A stretch of DNA of 14,369 nucleotides from Lysobacteraceae bacterium UBA6001 (GTDB lineage: Bacteria > Pseudomonadota > Gammaproteobacteria > Xanthomonadales > Xanthomonadaceae), in contig DJAN01000308.1 of the NCBI GenBank assembly GCA_002429615.1, forward strand, positions 1 to 14,369. Direction: 5' to 3'. The notes beneath the pieces were generated by a model. It was not told the DNA's origin. It did not search any database and was given only the letters and a program-made list of their open reading frames with translations. The position numbers were made by a program, and so were the translations under genes. Below, in pieces: positions 1 through 6,792 of the stretch (positions are counted from its first letter, which is position 1; each line of letters opens with the position of its first letter).

Positions 1-14
1 CGCTCTTCCGATCT
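1..14 (+). other. Illumina sequencing adapter remnant (non-genomic)
   Basis: The first 14 bases, CGCTCTTCCGATCT, are identical to the 3' end of the Illumina universal (read 1 side) adapter. The first base C, rather than T, distinguishes it from the read 2 side adapter. The rpoN reading frame is convincing right from base 15, so the junction between adapter and genome is at 14/15. This is untrimmed vector-type contamination at a contig end, not biology, and it truncates rpoN artificially. Confidence 0.95.
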
Positions 15-869
15 GAGTGCCTGCTGGCCCAGCTCGCCGCCCTCCCCGGCCAGGTGCCGGGCCGCACGCTGGCCCGCCGCATCCTCGGCGGCGACCTCGA
101 CCTGCTCGCCAGCCATGACTACGCCCGCCTGGCCCAGGCGGTCGGCGCGGAGGAAGCCGACGTCCACGCGGCGGTGCGGCTGATCCTGTCGCTGCAGCCA
201 CGCCCGGGCGACACCCTGCTGCCGGCCAGCGAACAGGCGGTGATCCCCGACGTGGTCGCCTGGCACGCCGATGGCCAGTGGCGGGTCGCGCTGAACCCGG
301 CCACCACCCACCGCGTCACCTTGAACCCGATGCACGAGCGCGCCCTGTCCGAGGCCGGCGACGCCTCCCCGGCCCTGCGCGACATGCTGCAGGAGGCCCG
401 CTGGCTGACCCGCGGCCTGTCCATGCGCTACGAGACCCTGCTGCGCGCGACCCGCGCCATCGTCGAGCGCCAGGCCGCGTTCCTGAGCCGCGGCGAGGAA
501 GCCATGGCGCCGCTGACGCTGAAGGAAATCGCCGAGGAAATCGGCATGCACGAGTCCACCATCTCGCGCATCACCACCGGCAAGTACCTGCAGACCCCGC
601 GCGGCACCTTCGAGCTGAAGCACTTCTTCGCCGTGCGCCTGGAAGGGGCCAGTGTGTCCGGCCAGGCCGTGAAGGCGATGGTCCGGCGTTTGATCGAAAG
701 CGAGCCGGCCGCCCGCCCGCTGGCCGACGAGGCGATCGCCGCCCTGCTCGCCCGCCAGGGTGTCAACGTCGCGCGACGGACCGTGGCCAAGTATCGTGAG
801 CAACTGGACATCGCCCCGGCGCGTGAGCGCCGCCGCCAAAACACGCCGGCACTGGCCCGCGCCGGCTGA
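15..869 (+). CDS. rpoN: RNA polymerase sigma-54 factor RpoN, C-terminal part (5' truncated by contig end)
   Basis: Sigma-54 directs RNA polymerase to -24/-12 promoters and needs an ATP-dependent activator to open them; it acts in the cytoplasm. The readable frame runs from GAG at 15 to TGA at 867-869, giving 284 residues of a protein usually near 480, so the N-terminal activator-interacting region and part of the core-binding domain are lost. What remains begins ECLLAQLAALPG, part of the core-binding domain. It then shows the DNA-binding helix-turn-helix (LTLKEIAEEIGMHESTISR, about 512-570) and the diagnostic RpoN box ARRTVAKYRE at 771-800, which reads the -24 element. A GTG at 54 could be taken as a start, but homology extends upstream of it, so no true start is present. 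vemR follows after 9 bases. In Xanthomonas the copy beside vemR-fleQ is called rpoN2; whether this genome has a second rpoN cannot be seen here. Confidence 0.95.
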   Translation, partial: ECLLAQLAALPGQVPGRTLARRILGGDLDLLASHDYARLAQAVGAEEADVHAAVRLILSLQPRPGDTLLPASEQAVIPDVVAWHADGQWRVALNPATTHRVTLNPMHERALSEAGDASPALRDMLQEARWLTRGLSMRYETLLRATRAIVERQAAFLSRGEEAMAPLTLKEIAEEIGMHESTISRITTGKYLQTPRGTFELKHFFAVRLEGASVSGQAVKAMVRRLIESEPAARPLADEAIAALLARQGVNVARRTVAKYREQLDIAPARERRRQNTPALARAG

Positions 870-878
870 GGAAGGACC

Positions 879-1254
879 ATGAACAAGCTCACCGTACTGC
901 TCGTCGACGACCACGAAGGTTTCATCAACGCCGCGATGCGCCACTTCCGCAAGGTCGAGTGGCTGGACATCGTCGGCAGCGCCGGCAACGGCCTGGAAGC
1001 CATCGAGCGCTCCGAGTCGCTGCGCCCGCGCGTGGTGCTGATGGACCTGGCGATGCCGGAAATGGGTGGCCTGCAGGCCACCCGGCTGATCAAGACCCAG
1101 GACGAACCGCCCTACATCGTCATCGCCAGCCACTTCGACGACGCCGAGCACCGTGAACATGCGCTTCGCGCCGGTGCGGATAACTTCGTCAGCAAGCTGT
1201 CCTACATCCAGGAAGTCATGCCGATCCTGGAGGGCCTGTCGGAGGCGGGTGGTA

Positions 1255-1262
<8 letters not shown>
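879..1262 (+). CDS. vemR: Single-domain (CheY-like) response regulator VemR
   Basis: This 127-residue protein is a receiver domain with no output domain. The receiver residues are visible: the acidic pair D10-D11 (LLVDDH), the phosphorylatable D56 (VLMDLAMPE), S84 in the Thr/Ser position and K106 (FVSKLS). In Xanthomonas campestris the orphan regulator between rpoN2 and fleQ is VemR, which affects virulence, exopolysaccharide and motility and is reported to work with FleQ. Position, length and the D11/D56 numbering all fit it. A strong ribosome-binding site, GAGGAAGGA, lies just before the ATG at 879. The gene starts 9 bases after rpoN and overlaps fleQ by 8 bases, so the three genes are probably cotranscribed and vemR and fleQ translationally coupled. 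No sensor kinase is nearby. The family call is certain; the name rests on synteny. Confidence 0.93.
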
Positions 1263-2711
<1,449 letters not shown>

Positions 2712-2724
<13 letters not shown>

Positions 2725-2745
2725 AGCCGGCCGGCGGCGGCTTTT
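2712..2745 (+). terminator. Possible intrinsic terminator after fleQ
   Basis: The fleQ stop codon lies inside an inverted repeat: GCTGGCCGGCT (2712-2722) pairs with AGCCGGCCGGC (2725-2735), with one G-U pair and a small loop. A run of four T follows at 2742-2745, but six or seven GC bases intervene between stem and T run. The stem is strong and the T run weak, so this may only attenuate transcription between the regulator block and the glycan island. Confidence 0.4.
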
Positions 2746-2771
2746 CGACCCCCGCCCGTCAAAGAACCGTA

Positions 2772-3470
2772 ATGAGCGCCCTTGTTTCCCCGCCCGACGC
2801 CGGCCTGCACGACGTCACCGACGACCGCGGCAACCGCCTGGTCGCCCCGGCCGCCCTGCTGCCCAGGCTCAACATCCAGTTCCGCGGCCGCGACTGCCTG
2901 CTGCAGCTGGACCCGGCCACCCGCATCGGCACGCTGACCATCGAATTCAACGGCGACCGCGCGCAGTGCCGGCTCGGCGCGGCCGGGCCCGAAGGCAGCT
3001 TCTCCGGCCTGCTGCGGCTGGGCGAGGACAGCCGGATCCTGATCGGCGATGGCACCACCGCCACCGCGCGCTGCTTCCTCTGCGCCAGCGAGGGGGCCAC
3101 CCTGCGTATCGGCGAGGACTGCATGCTGGCCTCCGACGTCCAGCTGCGCTGCGACGACGCCCACCCCATCTTCGACGTCCACAGCGGCGAGCGGATCAAC
3201 CCGTCCGAGGACATCGTCATCGGCGACCACGTGTGGCTGGCCTACGGCACCCGCTGCATGGGCGGCACCGTGGTCGGCGACGGCAGCGTGATCGGCCTGG
3301 ACAGCGTGGTCACCGGGGAGATTCCCAACAACTGCGTGGCGCTCGGCCGCCCGGCCCGGGTCACCCGCCGCGACATCGCCTGGGAGCGTCCGCACCTGTC
3401 GCACCCGCCGGCCCGCCCCAATGCGGACAGCGTGACCCGCTCTCGCTGGTGGCACCCCACCCGCGACTAG
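2772..3470 (+). CDS. Left-handed beta-helix (hexapeptide-repeat) acyltransferase, probably a sugar O- or N-acetyltransferase
   Basis: The 232-residue protein has the imperfect hexapeptide repeats that build a left-handed beta-helix (for example RIGEDC, IVIGDHVWLAYGTR, TVVGDGSVIGLDSVV). Members of this family transfer acetyl from acetyl-CoA to sugar hydroxyls or amines in glycan synthesis. H131 in SDVQLRCDDAHPIFD sits where this subfamily (SDxHxIxD pattern) carries its catalytic histidine. The sequence closes with the usual NNCVALGRPARVTRRDIAW segment and a charged tail. The first 80 residues have few clear hexads and may form a separate cap. The ATG at 2772 has only a weak AAAGAA upstream. 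The gene is 47 bases after fleQ, separated by a possible terminator, and 63 bases before tagD, from which a sigma-54-type promoter separates it. The sugar acceptor cannot be told from sequence; modification of the island's glycan is the natural inference. Confidence 0.88.
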   Translation: MSALVSPPDAGLHDVTDDRGNRLVAPAALLPRLNIQFRGRDCLLQLDPATRIGTLTIEFNGDRAQCRLGAAGPEGSFSGLLRLGEDSRILIGDGTTATARCFLCASEGATLRIGEDCMLASDVQLRCDDAHPIFDVHSGERINPSEDIVIGDHVWLAYGTRCMGGTVVGDGSVIGLDSVVTGEIPNNCVALGRPARVTRRDIAWERPHLSHPPARPNADSVTRSRWWHPTRD

Positions 3471-3491
3471 CCCCACGGCACGCCGCTTGCA
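3471..3491 (+). repeat. Direct repeat copy 1 (contains the sigma-54 element)
   Basis: These 21 bases begin immediately after the stop codon of the acyltransferase gene and match 6772-6792 at 19 of 21 positions; the differences are C to A at the tenth base and T to A at the seventeenth. The two copies are 3301 bases apart, each directly follows a stop codon, and together they bracket tagD, the first glycerophosphotransferase and the ATP-grasp/HAD gene. Confidence 0.75.
3476..3491 (+). promoter_or_regulatory. Sigma-54 (-24/-12) promoter candidate for the tagD operon
   Basis: The sequence CGGCACG-CCGC-TTGCA matches the sigma-54 consensus TGGCACG-N4-TTGCW at 11 of 12 defined positions. The invariant GG (3477-3478) and GC (3489-3490) are separated by exactly ten bases. 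It lies in the 63-base gap before tagD, on the same strand. Initiation would be expected about 12 bases after the GC, near 3501-3503, leaving a leader of about 31 bases with the ribosome-binding site. Sigma-54 and its likely activator FleQ are encoded upstream. I did not identify a FleQ enhancer site. Confidence 0.72.
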
Positions 3492-3493
3492 TG

Positions 3494-3524
3494 CCAGCAG
3501 TCACGGCAAACCGCCGTCTGCTGG
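3494..3524 (+). promoter_or_regulatory. Strong inverted repeat abutting the tagD ribosome-binding site
   Basis: CCAGCAG (3494-3500) pairs with CTGCTGG (3518-3524), and ACGGC (3503-3507) with GCCGT (3513-3517). This makes 12 base pairs with a two-base bulge (TC) and an AAACC loop. The last two paired bases belong to the tagD ribosome-binding site GGGAG (3523-3527), so an RNA form could partly hide it. If transcription starts near 3502 only the inner five pairs would be transcribed, so the full palindrome may instead act as DNA, for example as an operator. No T run follows, so it is not an intrinsic terminator. Confidence 0.5.
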
Positions 3525-3533
3525 GAGCCTGCG

Positions 3534-3968
3534 ATGGCCCTCGTCCTGACCTATGGCACCTTCGACCTGCTCCACGTGGGTCACATCAACCTGTTGAGCC
3601 GGGCCCGCGCGCTCGGTGACCGGCTGGTGGTGGGGCTGTCCAGCGACGCCTTCAACGCGCTCAAGAACAAGCAATCCACCCAGTGCTACGCCGACCGCGA
3701 GGCGGTACTGCGCGCGGTGCGCTACGTGGACGATGTCTTCCCCGAGGACACCTGGGAACAGAAGGCCGACGACATCCGCCGCCTCGGCGCCGACCTGCTG
3801 GTGATGGGCTCGGACTGGAGCGGGCATTTCGACGATCTCGCCCGGCACTGCCAGGTGCGCTACCTGCCGCGCACCGAGGACATCTCCAGCTCGCTGTTGA
3901 AGACGCTGATCCGCCAGGGCGCGCCCGCCGCGCCGCTGGCACTGGCCGCCGGTGGCACCCGCCGATGA
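3534..3968 (+). CDS. tagD: Glycerol-3-phosphate cytidylyltransferase (TagD/TarD type)
   Basis: The enzyme makes CDP-glycerol from CTP and sn-glycerol 3-phosphate in the cytoplasm, the donor for glycerophosphotransferases. The 144-residue protein has the nucleotidyltransferase signature HVGH (14-17) after YGTFDLLHVGH, the MGSDWSGHFDD segment (91-101) and the second signature as RTEDISSS (113-120). The classical form of the latter is RTxGIST[TS], so Gly to Asp at 116 is a departure to note. Length fits TagD (about 130 residues) plus an Ala-rich tail (129-144). The ATG at 3534 is preceded by GGGAG at 3523-3527. It is the first gene after a sigma-54-type promoter and overlaps the next gene by four bases (ATGA). 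The adjacent glycerophosphotransferase supports a glycerol substrate. An ADP-heptose or other cytidylyltransferase function is less likely but cannot be excluded. Confidence 0.9.
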   Translation: MALVLTYGTFDLLHVGHINLLSRARALGDRLVVGLSSDAFNALKNKQSTQCYADREAVLRAVRYVDDVFPEDTWEQKADDIRRLGADLLVMGSDWSGHFDDLARHCQVRYLPRTEDISSSLLKTLIRQGAPAAPLALAAGGTRR

Positions 3969-5488
3969 AGGCGGTGGCGCTCGACATCGCGCTGGAAGGC
4001 GACGCCACGCTGCGCCTGGACGTGCGCGGCCTGGCGGCGGCGGACGCGGTGCGCCTGCAACCGCGCGGACGCGGACGCGATCGCGCCCTGCTCGCCCGTG
4101 CCGAAGGCGTCGGCGAACTGCTGCGTGCACGCGTGCCGCTGCACGAGCTGCTGTCCGGCCAGCCGTTGCGCTGGGACGTGTCGCTGGCACAAGGCGAGCG
4201 CGACGAGCCGCTGTGCAGCCTGCCGCAACCCGGCGAACGCCATTTCTTCTCCGCCCGCCTGGGTGAGCACGGGTTGTCGGCCTACCTGAGCGACAGTGCC
4301 GAGTCGCTGGTGCTCTACAGCGCCCCGCGCGAGCAGCATGCGCGGGTGATGGCTGACGAAAACGCGCGCGCGAACTTCCCGCGCTGGCTGCACGAGCTGC
4401 CGCTGCGCGAGGACCTGGTGCTGTTCGAAAGCTTCCTCGGCAAGACCTACGCCGGCAATCCGCGTTACCTCTACGAGGCCCTGCGCCAGGCGCGCCCGGA
4501 CCTGCACTGCGTCTGGGCCTACCAGGGCCATGAGGCCATCCCGGGGGATCCGCCACGCGTGCGCCGCGGTTCGGCCGAGTACTACCGGCTGCTGGCGCAG
4601 GCCAAGTACCGGGTCAACAACGTGCTGTTCCCGGTGCACGGGCGCAAGCCGGAGACGGTCTACCTGCAGACCTGGCATGGCACGCCGCTCAAGCGCCTGG
4701 GCTACGACATCGACGTGGCCGGCCCCGAGGCCGATGCACGCGACAACCTGCGCCGCGAGGCCGCCGGCTGGAGCCTGCTGCTGAGCGCCAACCCCTATTC
4801 GACCGACATCCTGCCGCGCGCCTTCGGCTACGACGGCGCGGTGCTGGAAGCGGGTTATCCGCTGGCCGACGCGCTGCGCACGCCGTTCGCCGACGCCGCC
4901 GCGCGCGCCGCCGCGCTGACCGCGCTCGGCCTGCCCGAGGATCGCCGCTACCTGCTGTACGCCCCGACCTGGCGCGACGACCAGCCGCTCGGCGCGTGGC
5001 GCTTCGGCTTCGACCTGCAGCTGGACCTGGCGCGCATCTCCGCCGCGCTGGCGTCGGACCAGGTGCTGCTGCTCAAGACCCACCACCTGGTCGCCGCGCG
5101 GCTGGACGCGGCGCGCCTGCCGCCCAACGTGATCGACCTGTCCGCGCGCGACGACGTCACCGAACTGTGCCGCATCGCCGATGTACTGATCACCGACTAC
5201 TCCTCGGTGTTCTTCGACTTCGCCGTCACCGGACGCCCGATGCTGTTCTTCTGCTACGACCTGGAGCACTACGCCGAGCGCATCCGCGGCTTCTACCTCG
5301 ACGTGCCCGGCGAGCTGCCGGGCCCGGTCTCGCGCGATACCGACGAGCTGATCGCGCACCTGCGTGACCTGCCGGCGCTGGGCGCCGCCTACGCCGAGCG
5401 CTATGCGGCGTTCCAGGCGCGTTTCTGCGACCAGCATGCCGGCGCCACCGCGCGGGTGATCGAATACGCGTTCGGGGCCGCGGCATGA
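3965..5488 (+). CDS. CDP-glycerol glycerophosphotransferase, TagF/TagB family (copy 1)
   Basis: This family transfers glycerol-phosphate from CDP-glycerol to an acceptor or a growing poly(glycerol-phosphate) chain at the cytoplasmic membrane face. The 507-residue protein shows the family motifs in order: LQTWHGTPLKRLGYD (H238, counterpart of a catalytic histidine in TagF), YAPTWRDD (332-339), LLKTHH (H373 in the place of the second conserved histidine) and ITDYSSVFFDF with D411. The first 100 or so residues are a strand-rich domain not found in the minimal catalytic unit. The start at 3965 overlaps the tagD stop (ATGA); an upstream in-frame methionine at 3683 would lie wholly inside tagD and was rejected. 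It is coupled in the same way to the next gene. Whether it primes or polymerises is not decidable from sequence. Ribitol-phosphate transferases share the fold, but the adjacent tagD argues for glycerol. Confidence 0.9.
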   Translation: MKAVALDIALEGDATLRLDVRGLAAADAVRLQPRGRGRDRALLARAEGVGELLRARVPLHELLSGQPLRWDVSLAQGERDEPLCSLPQPGERHFFSARLGEHGLSAYLSDSAESLVLYSAPREQHARVMADENARANFPRWLHELPLREDLVLFESFLGKTYAGNPRYLYEALRQARPDLHCVWAYQGHEAIPGDPPRVRRGSAEYYRLLAQAKYRVNNVLFPVHGRKPETVYLQTWHGTPLKRLGYDIDVAGPEADARDNLRREAAGWSLLLSANPYSTDILPRAFGYDGAVLEAGYPLADALRTPFADAAARAAALTALGLPEDRRYLLYAPTWRDDQPLGAWRFGFDLQLDLARISAALASDQVLLLKTHHLVAARLDAARLPPNVIDLSARDDVTELCRIADVLITDYSSVFFDFAVTGRPMLFFCYDLEHYAERIRGFYLDVPGELPGPVSRDTDELIAHLRDLPALGAAYAERYAAFQARFCDQHAGATARVIEYAFGAAA

Positions 5489-6771
5489 ATGTGCTGGTGT
5501 TCCCTTGTGGCTCGGAGATCGGCCTGGAGATCCATGCGGCGCTACATGCGTGCAAGGACGTGCGCCTGCACGGCGCATCCTCGGTCGACGACCACGGCGA
5601 GTTCGTCTACGCACGTTATCGCCGCATCGACGCCGACAGCCGCGACGCCGACGCCCTGCTCGCCGCGCTCAATGCACTGATCGCCGAGTGGGACATCGAC
5701 ATCGTGCTGCCGGCGCACGACAGCGTGATCCCGCTGCTGGCCGAAGCCGGCCCGGCCCTGCATGCCAAGGCCACGGTGCCGTCGATGCGGATCGCGCGGA
5801 TCTGCCGCGACAAGCACCTCACCTACAACCGCCTGCAGCACCTGGGCTTCGTGCCCCGCCGGATCGACGGCCTGGCCGATGCCTACCCGATCTTCGCCAA
5901 GCCGGCGGTCGGCCAGGGCAGCCAGGGCGCCGAACGCGTGGACAGCGCCGAGCGCCATCGCCAGCTGCGCGAGAGCGGCATCGATTACGTGTTCGCCGAA
6001 TACCTGCCCGGCGAGGAATACACCATCGACTGCATCTCCGACGCGCAGGGCCGGCTGCTGCACGCCGCGCCGCGGCGGCGCACGCGCATCCGCAACGGCA
6101 TCGCGGTGCGCACCTCGCCGGCCCCGACCGATGCCGCGCTGCAGGCGATGGCCGCGGCCATCGCCGATGACCTGCGCCTGCGCGGGGCCTGGTTCTTCCA
6201 GGCCCGCCGCGATGTCCACGGCACCCCGAAGCTGCTGGAGGTGGCACCACGCATCGCCGGCTCGATGGCGCTGTCGCGCCAGCGCGGCATCAACTATCCG
6301 CTGCTGGGCATCTACGCCTACCTGGACCGGCCATTCCAGGTGCTGGCGCAGGACTTCCCGGTGGAGATGGACCGCGCGCTGCACAGCCGCTTCCGCAGCA
6401 CGCTGGCCTATCGCCGCGTCTATCTCGACCTGGACGACACCCTGCTGCTGCGCGGCCGGGTCAACCCGCTGCTGATGGCCCTGCTCTACCAGTGGCGCGA
6501 TGACGGCAAGTCGATCGTGCTGCTGACCCGGCATGCGAGCTGCCCGCGCGCCACGCTGGCCGCGCACCGCATCCATGCCGACCTGTTCGAGGACATCATC
6601 CACCTCACCGACGGCTCGCCCAAGAGCGCGGCCATCGACCTCTCCGGCCTGGACGGCGGCGCCATCTTCATCGACGACGCCTTCTCCGAGCGCCACGACG
6701 TGCATCGCCGGCATGGCCTGGCCGTGTTCGACCTCGATGCCGTCGAGCAGCTGCTCGACAGCCGCGCCTGA
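5485..6771 (+). CDS. ATP-grasp ligase / HAD phosphatase fusion protein
   Basis: This 428-residue protein joins two enzymes. Residues 1-300 are an ATP-grasp module of the carbamoyl-phosphate-synthase-like type, with a Rossmann-like start (MNVLVFPCGSEIGLEI), the nucleotide loop AKPAVGQGSQG, EYLPGEEYTID, and the metal-binding end LLEVAPRIAGS. In the last, E252 is kept but the usual Asn of E-x-N is Ala254. Residues about 310-428 are an HAD domain: DLDDT (D315, D317, T319), T348 in LLT, K380 in GSPKS and D397-D398 in FIDDA, so all four motifs are intact. ATP-grasp enzymes join a carboxylate to an amine or similar nucleophile through an acyl-phosphate. A plausible but unproven role is acylating an amino sugar or another glycan precursor, with the HAD part removing a phosphate. 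It overlaps the previous gene by ATGA and ends 16 bases before the GT2 gene. Confidence 0.85.
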   Translation: MNVLVFPCGSEIGLEIHAALHACKDVRLHGASSVDDHGEFVYARYRRIDADSRDADALLAALNALIAEWDIDIVLPAHDSVIPLLAEAGPALHAKATVPSMRIARICRDKHLTYNRLQHLGFVPRRIDGLADAYPIFAKPAVGQGSQGAERVDSAERHRQLRESGIDYVFAEYLPGEEYTIDCISDAQGRLLHAAPRRRTRIRNGIAVRTSPAPTDAALQAMAAAIADDLRLRGAWFFQARRDVHGTPKLLEVAPRIAGSMALSRQRGINYPLLGIYAYLDRPFQVLAQDFPVEMDRALHSRFRSTLAYRRVYLDLDDTLLLRGRVNPLLMALLYQWRDDGKSIVLLTRHASCPRATLAAHRIHADLFEDIIHLTDGSPKSAAIDLSGLDGGAIFIDDAFSERHDVHRRHGLAVFDLDAVEQLLDSRA

Positions 6772-6792
6772 CCCCACGGAACGCCGCATGCA
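6772..6792 (+). repeat. Direct repeat copy 2 (degenerate sigma-54-like element)
   Basis: Matches 3471-3491 at 19 of 21 bases and starts directly after the stop of the ATP-grasp/HAD gene. It keeps GG (6778-6779), ten bases, then GC (6790-6791), but -24 reads GGAAC and -12 reads ATGCA. The -12 part overlaps the start codon of the GT2 gene, so transcription from it would begin inside that gene; a working promoter here is unlikely. The C to A change creates GGAA, which may serve as a weak ribosome-binding site. Confidence 0.7.

Noticed and set aside
54..869. GTG at 54 as the start of rpoN
   Set aside because: Sigma-54 homology continues upstream to base 15, where adapter sequence begins; the gene is simply truncated.
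1153..1254. Upstream in-frame ATG for fleQ
   Set aside because: The extra 34 residues are the out-of-frame translation of vemR and precede a good ribosome-binding site and the conserved FleQ N-terminus.
6772..6792. Repeat copy 2 as a working sigma-54 promoter for the GT2 gene
   Set aside because: Both half-sites are weakened and initiation would fall inside the coding sequence; kept only as a repeat.
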